A DNA stretch of 9,442 nucleotides from JBAYGJ01 sp041666685. GTDB lineage: Bacteria > Patescibacteriota > Patescibacteriia > UBA10025 > JAHIVO01. Under the pieces are notes generated by a model that saw nothing but the letters and a program-made list of their open reading frames with translations, was not told where the DNA came from and made no database searches. Positions 1-5,168 of the stretch are shown one piece after another. The DNA is taken from contig JBAYGJ010000036.1 in assembly GCA_041666685.1 (NCBI GenBank), positions 1 to 9,442 on the forward strand, in the 5' to 3' direction. Numbering within the stretch: position 1 is the stretch's first letter; the number at the start of each line of letters is the position of its first letter. Both the position numbers and the translations under genes were made by a program.

Positions 1-1
1 G

Positions 2-85
2 CTCATCTTTCTGGGTGCCGTACTATTTTTCCTTAGCTGCGACCTTAGAGAGCGGAAGAAAGAAGGGCGAAAAGCCACCATATGA
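2..85 (+). CDS. C-terminal fragment of a possible membrane protein
   Basis: An open frame enters from the left edge and stops at TGA 83-85. The visible 27 residues are a hydrophobic stretch (LIFLGAVLFFL) followed by a strongly charged, Arg/Lys/Glu-rich tail (LRERKKEGRKATI). This is what the last transmembrane helix and cytoplasmic tail of a membrane protein would look like. No family can be recognised from so little sequence. The frame could also be chance, since it is short and its start lies outside the window. The next thing downstream is a terminator-like inverted repeat at 105-157, which fits a gene ending here. Confidence 0.3.
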   Translation, partial: LIFLGAVLFFLSCDLRERKKEGRKATI

Positions 86-104
86 GTTAATCGAAGAATC
101 GTGT

Positions 105-157
105 AAAGGGACAGACAGCACGATATTCTTCAATCCAACATCATTGTCTGTCCCTTT
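105..157 (+). terminator. 14-bp inverted repeat followed by a T run
   Basis: The arm at 105-117 (AAAGGGACAGACA) is perfectly complementary to 145-157, and a G-U pair at 118/144 extends the stem to 14 bp. The loop is 26 nt. The T run 155-159 closes the 3' arm, so it could terminate the gene ending at 85. The long loop is unusual for an intrinsic terminator. The GGGACAGACA core resembles, from memory, short sequences found around REP-associated tyrosine transposases, so it could instead be a mobile-element remnant. No transposase is visible here. Confidence 0.45.
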
Positions 158-202
158 TTCCAGCGAGTATTTACTCATGTGAATGCTAGCTGAAAAAAGG
201 GA
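151..202. repeat. Hairpin repeat, copy 1
   Basis: A near-perfect palindrome: 151-174 pairs with 179-202 around a TCAT loop. Of 24 positions, 22 are paired, including T-G wobbles at 168/185 and 172/181; the mismatches are C-A at 160/193 and G-A at 165/188. The sequence is homologous to the hairpin at 727-772: 39 of 48 aligned bases match, and the outer CCTTTTTCCAGC and the GTGAATGCT..GCTGAAAAAAG arms are almost invariant. It directly abuts the inverted repeat at 105-157. A REP- or MITE-like non-coding palindromic element is the simplest reading. Confidence 0.65.
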
Positions 203-236
203 AACTGATTAAAACGATCTGAAAAGGATGGGCTCC

Positions 237-476
237 GTGAAGAAGTTTATGGTAAATGTTGCAATGGTGGCGTTCGCGGCCGCTGTAATCGCTCAGGTGT
301 TTTTTGAGAATCAACTGACGGATCCGTGGAAATTTGTCACTGGCTCCATCTGTTCCGTGGCCATGATTTATACGGCACTCTGGGACAATAAAACCTGGTT
401 GCGAATTTTGGCCGGAATCGCGGCAGTTGGATTCCTGTATCCGACGTGTGTAGCATTCAAAGCCATCGTCGGGTAA
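237..476 (+). CDS. Small membrane protein with three predicted helices
   Basis: I do not recognise the family. Starting at GTG 237 the product is 79 residues beginning (M)KKFMVNVAMV. This start has an AAAGGA ribosome binding site at 223-228 with 8 nt spacing. The alternative ATG at 228 overlaps that site and would add only three residues. Three hydrophobic segments are visible: FMVNVAMVAFAAAVIAQVFF, then FVTGSICSVAMIYTALW, then a C-terminal one from WLRILAGIAAVGFL to the end. Short polar linkers (ENQLTDPWK and DNKT) separate them. No catalytic or metal-binding motif is evident. It stands alone between the two hairpin-repeat copies, with structured non-coding DNA on both sides. It is likely a real gene because of its start signals and coherent helix pattern, but its function is unknown. 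Confidence 0.65.
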   Translation: MKKFMVNVAMVAFAAAVIAQVFFENQLTDPWKFVTGSICSVAMIYTALWDNKTWLRILAGIAAVGFLYPTCVAFKAIVG

Positions 477-489
477 TGACACAGACAAA

Positions 490-522
490 CTTCTGGTCTA
501 CGTATATTATTTTTACCAGAAG
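490..522 (+). other. Inverted repeat just after the 3-helix protein gene
   Basis: CTTCTGGT at 490-497 pairs perfectly with ACCAGAAG at 515-522, leaving a 17-nt AT-rich loop. It lies 13 nt past the stop codon at 476. It could stabilise the 3' end of that message. It is not a standard terminator, because no T run follows the stem and the T-rich stretch is inside the loop. Confidence 0.4.
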
Positions 523-547
523 CAACCATCGTTCTTTAGGAGTAACT

Positions 548-586
548 ATGAATCGCCAAATTCGGAGGAGCCTGTCCTCAAGTTAA
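548..586 (+). CDS. Possible 12-residue leader peptide
   Basis: ATG 548 is preceded by AGGAG at 538-542 with 5 nt spacing, a good ribosome binding site. The frame encodes MNRQIRRSLSSS and stops at TAA 584-586. Its 3' half overlaps the first helices of the structured segment 557-732, which ends in a terminator-like stem. That arrangement (short translated leader, competing helices, terminator) is what an attenuator looks like, and the repeated Arg and terminal Ser codons would be the sensed residues. No structural gene follows closely; the next begins at 890. The peptide may simply be chance. Confidence 0.22.
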   Translation: MNRQIRRSLSSS

Positions 587-732
587 AAACAGGTGTGGAG
601 ATGAGACCACGGGAATCACAGTATTCCCATTAAACGCACGGTTGGCTCCGTTGAACTGAAGGCCAAGGTATAGGATCATGTGTTACGTACGGTTCTTATG
701 TAGCCAGTAACACACCCTTATACCTCCTTTTT
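557..732 (+). ncRNA. Multi-hairpin structured RNA candidate of unknown class
   Basis: A run of helices can be drawn on the plus strand. An outer closing helix is CGGAG 563-567 with CTCCG 646-650, possibly extended by CAA 557-559 with TTG 651-653. Inside it are GCCTGT 570-575 with ACAGGT 589-594, GTGG 595-598 with CCAC 607-610, and GGGAAT 611-616 with ATTCCC 623-628 around a CACAGT loop. An alternative helix TTGGCT 642-647 with GGCCAA 661-666 would compete with the closing helix. The segment ends in the long stem at 666-725 plus a T run. Several pairs are G-U on this strand only, which favours plus-strand RNA. I cannot match it to RNase P, tmRNA, SRP or a riboswitch that I know. Helices of 4-6 bp are individually weak evidence; the dense succession and the terminator make the case. 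Confidence 0.4.
666..732 (+). terminator. Long bipartite stem followed by five T
   Basis: Lower stem: 666-674 (AGGTATAGG) pairs with 717-725 with one G-U. Upper stem: 679-686 (TGTGTTAC) pairs perfectly with 707-714. An inner helix GGTT 691-694 with AGCC 702-705 caps it. An internal loop (ATCA opposite CC) separates the two main stems. After CC, five T follow at 728-732. This would work as an intrinsic terminator for the structured RNA upstream. The T run is also the start of hairpin-repeat copy 2. Confidence 0.5.
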
Positions 733-772
733 CCAGCAAGGATTCCACCAAGTGAATGCTTGCTGAAAAAAG
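727..772. repeat. Hairpin repeat, copy 2
   Basis: The second copy of the 151-202 palindrome, in the same orientation. The outer stem 727-740 (CTTTTTCCAGCAAG) pairs with 759-772 except for the same C-A mismatch (733/766). After a G-G mismatch, an inner stem ATTC-AC with one bulged C (746) pairs with GTGAAT around a CAA loop. The G-A mismatch of copy 1 is an A-T pair here, and one of its G-U pairs is C-G. Structure is therefore kept while sequence drifts. As in copy 1, it begins exactly where a terminator-like stem ends. Confidence 0.65.
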
Positions 773-777
773 AAGTA

Positions 778-809
778 GCCGAGCCTTACTTGTCACGTAT
801 TGCCTCGGC
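778..809 (+). other. Short inverted repeat upstream of the pilin-like gene
   Basis: GCCGAG 778-783 pairs with CTCGGC 804-809 around a 20-nt loop. It lies five bases past hairpin-repeat copy 2 and about 80 bases before the ATG at 890. The stretch 810-877 is AT-rich, with a possible -10 box TATAGT at 863-868 but no convincing -35 box. It may be a 5' untranslated structure or an operator; there is no stronger evidence. Confidence 0.3.
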
Positions 810-889
810 CAATTATCCCAGCTGTGAATCGCGTATTAACAGATGAGATAAAATAAAACAAATATAGTAATCTTTACAAGGAGGTCTAA

Positions 890-1279
890 ATGAAACTCAG
901 AACTGTTATTACACTGGTAATCGGATTCATCGGATTGCTGTTTCTGGCGAATTCTTTTTTCGCCGAACCCACTTACAATCCGCACGAAAGCGTCAAATCG
1001 ACGCTGAAGCAGATTGAGTTTGCCGAGCAGGTAAACCGCGACCGGTACGAGGCCTATGCTGATCTGGACGCCAAAGCTTCCGCTGGTCAAGTGTTGCCTG
1101 AACTTAATGTGAAAATTCCTGCAGATTCACGGTATGTATTTCATATAGATGAATGGAAGGGGGTTGTCACAATCAGGGCAACAGCGAATTTGGATGCCGA
1201 TTCAACGATAGACACCTGGGCGATGAGCATCGGTGATCGGACAATTCCAATTTGTCTGGTCAACGATTTGGACGATTAG
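890..1279 (+). CDS. Secreted or anchored protein with a type IV pilin-like C-terminal domain
   Basis: The 129-residue product starts at ATG 890, preceded by a near-perfect ribosome binding site AAGGAGGT at 878-885. Residues 7-24 (ITLVIGFIGLLFLANSFF) form a membrane anchor or signal peptide. Residues 34-56 (ESVKSTLKQIEFAEQVNRDR) look like the amphipathic helix that follows the hydrophobic segment in pilins. Residues 79-115 contain YVFHI, then VTIRATANLDADSTIDTWAM, a beta-strand pattern with an Asp-rich turn and a D-T-W motif. I know this from the C-terminal half of type IV pilin and pseudopilin globular domains. The canonical prepilin peptidase site (G-F-T-L-I-E) is absent, so the protein is unlikely to be processed and assembled as an ordinary pilin. 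Alternative: an unrelated lipid-anchored envelope protein. The gene stands alone; the role is inferred, not shown. Confidence 0.6.
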   Translation: MKLRTVITLVIGFIGLLFLANSFFAEPTYNPHESVKSTLKQIEFAEQVNRDRYEAYADLDAKASAGQVLPELNVKIPADSRYVFHIDEWKGVVTIRATANLDADSTIDTWAMSIGDRTIPICLVNDLDD

Positions 1280-1300
1280 TTACAGTTTTTTCTCAAATTT

Positions 1301-1331
1301 GGGCGTCTGGAGACTTTTAAACCACACGCCC
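1301..1331 (+). other. Imperfect hairpin after the pilin-like gene
   Basis: GGGCGTCTGG 1301-1310 pairs with CCACACGCCC 1322-1331, with one C-C mismatch and an 11-nt loop. It lies 21 nt past the stop at 1279 and could protect the 3' end of that message. No T run follows, so it is not a typical intrinsic terminator in this direction. Six T at 1286-1291 precede the stem, which would serve termination on the minus strand, where no gene is seen. It shares two bases with the next palindrome. Confidence 0.45.
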
Positions 1332-1374
1332 ACGAATTCCAGCCGGTTACCTTGTAACCGCCTGAAATTGGTGG
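1330..1374. repeat. 45-bp interrupted palindrome
   Basis: The sequence is symmetric about position 1352. CCAC, AATT, CAG and CGGTTAC on the left pair with GTAACCG, CTG, AATT and GTGG on the right, around a CTT loop. Three single-base mismatches fall at regular places (G-G 1334/1370, C-A 1339/1365, C-C 1343/1361). The TTCCAGC and CTGAAA parts, including the C-A mismatch, recall the core of the hairpin repeats at 151 and 727. It may be a diverged third member of that family. Confidence 0.5.
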
Positions 1375-1384
1375 ATAAGGCACC

Positions 1385-1412
1385 TTGACATCGTAAAGAC
1401 GATGGGTATACA
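1385..1412 (+). promoter_or_regulatory. Promoter with a palindromic spacer, for the small RNA at 1419
   Basis: A perfect -35 box TTGACA lies at 1385-1390, followed after 16 nt by TATACA at 1407-1412 (4 of 6 matches to TATAAT). Transcription would start near 1418-1420, at the foot of the structured RNA. The spacer region carries a perfect 6-bp inverted repeat, CATCGT 1389-1394 and ACGATG 1399-1404 around AAAG. It sits where a repressor dimer would block RNA polymerase, so it may be an operator. It could also be a chance hairpin. Confidence 0.4.
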
Positions 1413-1418
1413 TTCACT

Positions 1419-1577
1419 GTGCTAACATGAGTTGGCATAAGAAAGCTGTCGGTTATATCTAGTTGAGCAACGGGCTAACGGAATAGAAAAAACTCTCTCC
1501 TCGTGTTCTGACGTAAAAAATCAGAATGCTTCTATCCAGTAGTCAGACTCTCCGATATGTAGCCGGCAGCTTTTTTA
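1419..1577 (+). ncRNA. Structured small RNA candidate, 6S-like architecture
   Basis: A 5' hairpin pairs 1418-1426 with 1431-1439 around ATGA. Then 1438-1458 pairs with 1557-1577 as an uninterrupted 21-bp helix containing four G-U pairs (1441/1574, 1449/1566, 1453/1562, 1456/1559). These pair only in plus-strand RNA. The helix encloses an open region (1459-1472 and 1545-1556, with a small GTT-GAGC-AAC hairpin). An upper stem follows: GGCTA 1473-1477 with TAGTC 1540-1544, a 2x2 loop, then GGAATAGAA 1480-1488 with TTCTATCC 1530-1537 (one bulge). It ends in a 9-bp hairpin, 1503-1511 with 1521-1529. Closing stem, central bubble and bulged upper stem is the 6S RNA plan, and GCAACGGGCTA 1467-1477 recalls GCAAGCGGGCCA of E. 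coli 6S. The 3' arm ends in six T. It could instead be an unclassified regulatory RNA. Confidence 0.55.
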
Positions 1578-1582
1578 ATACT

Positions 1583-1621
1583 ATGAGGAAACACCTACGG
1601 TTTTTCCTCATCACTCTTTTT
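1583..1621 (+). terminator. Palindromic hairpin with nearby T run
   Basis: ATGAGGAAA 1583-1591 and ACC 1593-1595 pair with GGT 1599-1601 and TTTCCTCAT 1603-1611. The stem has 12 bp and one C-U mismatch around a TAC loop. Five T follow at 1617-1621, separated from the stem by CACTC. It probably ends transcription of the small RNA upstream and separates it from the murJ promoter. The 5-nt gap before the T run is longer than usual. Confidence 0.45.
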
Positions 1622-1688
1622 CCCTCAGAGGAATGCCTCACACGACATGAAGTCGATGCTCGGCATGATTTATTCTATTTATTAGTGC

Positions 1689-1717
1689 TTGCGGAAAATG
1701 GCAAAAATTGTTATAAT
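1689..1717 (+). promoter_or_regulatory. Extended -10 promoter of murJ
   Basis: TGTTATAAT at 1709-1717 is a perfect -10 box with the TGn extension. A weak -35 box TTGCGG at 1689-1694 lies exactly 17 nt upstream. Transcription should start about 7 nt past the -10 box, around 1724, only 2-4 nt before ATG 1727. The murJ message would then be leaderless. This also argues against the upstream in-frame ATG at 1526. Confidence 0.7.
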
Positions 1718-1726
1718 ATTTGCATT

Positions 1727-3358
1727 ATGTGGTCAAAGATTTGGCATCGTCTTACCACCACAATTGCTGGTGGTGCAATTATCATCGCCCTGGCTTCTAT
1801 CACAAGCCGGGTTTTTGGTTTAGTCCGTGACCGGCTTTTGGCGTCGCATTTTGGTGCCGGTAACGAACTGGACATTTATTATGCGGCTTTCCGTATACCA
1901 GACCTGATATTCAATGTTTTGATACTTGGCGCTTTATCTGCCGCTTTCATTCCGGTTTTTGTCGATTATTTACAGAAAGCCAGAGAAAATCCCGGTCAAA
2001 AATCAGAGGCCTGGGATTTGGCGAATTCTCTCCTGAATATTCTTGTTTTGGGCCTCATACTTTTCGGCTTGGTGCTGTTTATTTTTACTCCGCAATTAAT
2101 GCCGCTGATTGCTCCAGGATTTGACCACGCTAAACAGGCTACAACCGTCCAATTGACGAGAATCATGTTGGGGACGATTATTTTTTTTGGCATCAGCAAT
2201 ATCTTTACTGGTATCCTCAATTCATTCAAGCGTTATCTGTCTTTTGCCCTGGCTCCCGTCCTCTATAATGTCGGTATCATTATCGGCATTCTTTTTTTAG
2301 TCCCAAAATTCGGATTGAAGGGTCTGGCATATGGAGTCGTACTCGGGGCTGCCATGCACATGCTGGTCCAGCTTCCCGGTGTCATGAAGGTCGGGTTCAG
2401 GTACCGGATGATCGTGGATTGGCGTAATGCCGGTGTACGCCTTATCGGAAAACTGATGCTGCCGCGGACGTTCGGTTTGGCGGTGGCGCAGATTGACCAG
2501 CTGGTCAGTTTGATTATTGGCTCGACGCTGGCAGCGGGATCGGTTGCCGTATTTAATTTTGCCAACAATCTGCAAAGTTTTCCGATCAATGTTTTTGGCG
2601 TCTCGATTGCCGTCGCCACATTTCCGTATTTCAGTGAAGCAACTGCGCAAAAAGATGCCGGACTGTTTATTCATTATTTTTCCAAGAATTTCCGACGGAT
2701 ATTGTTTGTCATCATCCCGGTTTCGGTGTTATTTATTTTGCTACGCGCCCAATTTGTACGGGTCGTATTGGGGACAGGCGCGTTTGACTGGAGCGATACC
2801 CGGCTGACCGCGCAGACGCTTGGCTTTTTTTCGTTGTCACTGTTTGCGCAAAGTCTGATCCCATTATTAGCCAGGTCGTTTTACGCATGGCATGATACAA
2901 AAACCCCAGTGAAGGTCGCCGTCATCAGCCTGGTTACTGACATAGTTGCGGCAATTCTTTTTTCCCGCTGGATGGGAGTCGAGGGTTTGGCGCTCGCGTT
3001 CAGCCTGGCGAGTTTTATTAATATGATCTTACTGTATGTGCTGTTGAGAAAAAAAATGGGCCATCTTGATGATCATGTGATATTTCTATCAATGGTGAAA
3101 ATAATTTTCATTTCTTTGATCATGGGCGTCGTCGTACAGGCGGCTAAGTATTTCTTGGCGCTTGGCGTAAACATGCATTCATTTGTCGGTATCTTTATCC
3201 AGGGAATCGGTTCGGCAGCGGTTGGTCTGACCGTGTATCTGATATTGGCCCTGGTTTTTAAATGCGACGAAGTGACTATTATTACCGACTGGCTAAGCAA
3301 AGCTAGGGGCCAGATTTCCAATACTCCGAAGAACTTTAATGATCAGGCGCATGGATAA
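1727..3358 (+). CDS. murJ: Lipid II flippase MurJ (MviN family)
   Basis: MurJ moves the lipid-linked peptidoglycan precursor lipid II across the cytoplasmic membrane. The 543-residue product has the family length and an almost wholly hydrophobic pattern of about 14 helices. Family hallmarks are ITSRVFGLVRD near residues 26-35, with the two arginines (28 and 34) matching the essential Arg18 and Arg24 of E. coli MurJ. Others are the GALSAAFIPVF stretch near 68-78 and ARSFYAWHDTKTPVKVA in the second half. The double arginine of helix 2 in proteobacterial MurJ is replaced by hydrophobic/Asn residues. The frame is open back to ATG 1526, but the extension is not MurJ-like, overlaps the small RNA and its hairpins, and precedes the promoter. 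ATG 1727, which has no Shine-Dalgarno sequence, is therefore chosen. The 3' end overlaps lepA by 8 bases, so the two are probably cotranscribed. Confidence 0.93.
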   Translation: MWSKIWHRLTTTIAGGAIIIALASITSRVFGLVRDRLLASHFGAGNELDIYYAAFRIPDLIFNVLILGALSAAFIPVFVDYLQKARENPGQKSEAWDLANSLLNILVLGLILFGLVLFIFTPQLMPLIAPGFDHAKQATTVQLTRIMLGTIIFFGISNIFTGILNSFKRYLSFALAPVLYNVGIIIGILFLVPKFGLKGLAYGVVLGAAMHMLVQLPGVMKVGFRYRMIVDWRNAGVRLIGKLMLPRTFGLAVAQIDQLVSLIIGSTLAAGSVAVFNFANNLQSFPINVFGVSIAVATFPYFSEATAQKDAGLFIHYFSKNFRRILFVIIPVSVLFILLRAQFVRVVLGTGAFDWSDTRLTAQTLGFFSLSLFAQSLIPLLARSFYAWHDTKTPVKVAVISLVTDIVAAILFSRWMGVEGLALAFSLASFINMILLYVLLRKKMGHLDDHVIFLSMVKIIFISLIMGVVVQAAKYFLALGVNMHSFVGIFIQGIGSAAVGLTVYLILALVFKCDEVTIITDWLSKARGQISNTPKNFNDQAHG

Positions 3359-5168
3359 TAAGATCAGAAATTTTTGCATTATCGCACATATCGACCACGG
3401 GAAATCCACGCTAGCCGACCGGTTTCTGGAACTGACCGGGACGGTCAGCAAACGCGAGATGAAGGACCAGATGCTCGATCAGATGGATCTGGAGAGGGAG
3501 AGAGGGATCACCATTAAACTGCAGCCGGTGCGCATGCAGTATGCCGGATTTGAACTGAATCTCATTGATACCCCCGGGCATGTGGATTTTTCTTATGAAG
3601 TATCCCGTTCACTGGCCGCTGTTGAAGGTGCGATCCTGCTCGTTGACGCGACTCAGGGCATAGAGGCACAGACTCTGGCAAATTTGTATCTGGCCTTGGA
3701 TTTGGACCGGACTATTATTCCTGTGATTAATAAAATTGACCTGCCGAACGCCAATGTCCCATTAGTAAAAAGTGATCTCGTGAAGCTGCTCGGCTGCGAA
3801 GAATCGGACATTCTCGAAGTATCGGCAAAGACTGGCGTGGGCGTCGACGCAATATTGCGGGCTGTTATTGACCGTGTTCCTGCGCCACTCGGCGCGTCTG
3901 AATCGGCATTGACCATGCTGATATTTGATTCATTTTTTGATGATTATCGGGGCGTGATTGCTTACGGGAGAATTACGTCAGGTATGCTGACAAAAGGCGA
4001 CCAGCTTATACTGATGGCCAGCCACGTACAGGCCGAATGCCTGGAAGTGGGAATGTTTAAGCCAAAATTAGTGCCGACCGAGGCATTGCAAGCCGGCGAA
4101 ATTGGCTATGTGGTGACTGGATTAAAGAATGTCCAGGATTGTCGGGTAGGCGATACTATCACGCTATTAAAAAATCCTGCTATAGATCCATTGCCTGGCT
4201 ACAAGCATCTGAAACCGATGGTCTTTGCCGGTATTTACTGCAAAGAGGGGGATGATTATGCGGAACTGCGTGAGGCAATCGGGAAAATGTCTCTCAATGA
4301 CGCGTCATTGTCGTTTGAACCCGACCATTCGGAAGCGCTGGGATTCGGCTTTCGATGCGGATTTTTGGGGATTTTACATCTGGAAATTTTTCAGGAGCGA
4401 ATTTCACGTGAATATAACATCGAAATAATCGTCACCGCTCCGTCAGTCGGATATCGGATATTGCTCAGCCAGGCCGGCATTCATGCGTGGCAGCGGAAGG
4501 AAAAAAGCTTCGACAAAAAGGAGGTCATGATAACCAGCCCGATGCAATTACCCGAGGTCTCGCATATTGACCAGGTGCAGGAACCATGGATGAAAGTTGA
4601 CATCGTCACCCCGTCAAAAGTTATGGGAAATGTCATGAGTTTGATCAAGCAAAAACGGGGGATTTTTCTGGGGACAGACTATATTGACGAGCATAAAATT
4701 GTGCTCAGGACAGAATTGCCTTTAACTAGCATTTTAGTTGATTTTTATGATAAACTGAAGAGTGCCAGCTCGGGTTACGCATCATTAAATTACGACTTTT
4801 TGGAATACCGTACATGTGACGTCTCAAAATTGAATATACTTGTAGCTGGAGACGAAATTGAAGCTTTGACGACGATAGTCTATCGTGATGAAGCGTATCG
4901 CGTTGGTCGGCTCATAGTTGAAAAACTCAAAGACACTCTTCATCGGCAAATGTTTGAAGTGAAGATACAGGCAGCTCTCGGAGGACAGATAATCGCCTCA
5001 TCAAGAATACCGGCCATGCGCAAAGATGTAACCGCCAAACTATATGGTGGAGATGTAACCCGCAAGCGGAAATTGCTGGAAAAGCAAAAGAAAGGCAAGC
5101 AAAGGATGCGAGCAGTCGGTAAAGTCGATATTCCCCAGGATGCGTTTCTTGCCGTGTTAACTCGTTAG
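3351..5168 (+). CDS. lepA: Elongation factor 4 (LepA), ribosome back-translocating GTPase
   Basis: LepA is a GTPase that acts on stalled or misplaced ribosomes in the cytoplasm. The GTP-binding motifs are intact: AHIDHGKST (12-20), ERERGITI in the switch region (about 48-55), DTPGH (73-77), NKID (127-130) and SAKTG (158-162). Then come the EF-G-like domain II and domain III, the LepA signature EALGFGFRCGFLGILHLEIF, and the family's unique C-terminal domain ending KGKQRMRAVGKVDIPQDAFL. At 605 residues it is full length. The start ATG 3351 gives MDNKIRNFCIIAHIDHGKS, the usual beginning of the family; an in-frame ATG at 3339 would add four residues. A weak AGG precedes it. It overlaps the end of murJ, implying translational coupling. 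Confidence 0.96.
   Translation: MDNKIRNFCIIAHIDHGKSTLADRFLELTGTVSKREMKDQMLDQMDLERERGITIKLQPVRMQYAGFELNLIDTPGHVDFSYEVSRSLAAVEGAILLVDATQGIEAQTLANLYLALDLDRTIIPVINKIDLPNANVPLVKSDLVKLLGCEESDILEVSAKTGVGVDAILRAVIDRVPAPLGASESALTMLIFDSFFDDYRGVIAYGRITSGMLTKGDQLILMASHVQAECLEVGMFKPKLVPTEALQAGEIGYVVTGLKNVQDCRVGDTITLLKNPAIDPLPGYKHLKPMVFAGIYCKEGDDYAELREAIGKMSLNDASLSFEPDHSEALGFGFRCGFLGILHLEIFQERISREYNIEIIVTAPSVGYRILLSQAGIHAWQRKEKSFDKKEVMITSPMQLPEVSHIDQVQEPWMKVDIVTPSKVMGNVMSLIKQKRGIFLGTDYIDEHKIVLRTELPLTSILVDFYDKLKSASSGYASLNYDFLEYRTCDVSKLNILVAGDEIEALTTIVYRDEAYRVGRLIVEKLKDTLHRQMFEVKIQAALGGQIIASSRIPAMRKDVTAKLYGGDVTRKRKLLEKQKKGKQRMRAVGKVDIPQDAFLAVLTR

Noticed and set aside
186..488. 100-residue minus-strand frame opposite the 3-helix protein gene
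   Set aside because: It is antisense to a coherent membrane protein with a good start signal; its own product is polar and irregular with no family features.
679..702. ACGTACGGTTCT at 685-696, identical to the 3' strand of group II intron domain V
   Set aside because: The matching 5' strand with the AGC triad (GAGCCGTAT-like) is absent upstream, the bases fit better in the local hairpin 679-714, and no reverse transcriptase is present.
836..1090. 84-residue minus-strand frame opposite the pilin-like gene
   Set aside because: It is a shadow of the plus-strand gene, which has a strong Shine-Dalgarno sequence and a recognisable domain pattern.
1526..1726. N-terminal extension of MurJ by 67 residues in the same frame
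   Set aside because: The added residues are not MurJ-like, cover the small RNA 3' half and the hairpin at 1583-1611, and lie upstream of a strong extended -10 promoter at 1709-1717.
1281..1726. Known RNAs in the murJ upstream region: tRNA, RNase P, tmRNA, SRP or T-box
   Set aside because: No T-arm GTTCGA, no tRNA-like CCA end, no GAGGAAAGTCC of RNase P (GAGGAAACACC at 1585 is part of a simple hairpin), no GGAAG-AGC of SRP, and no T-box core.
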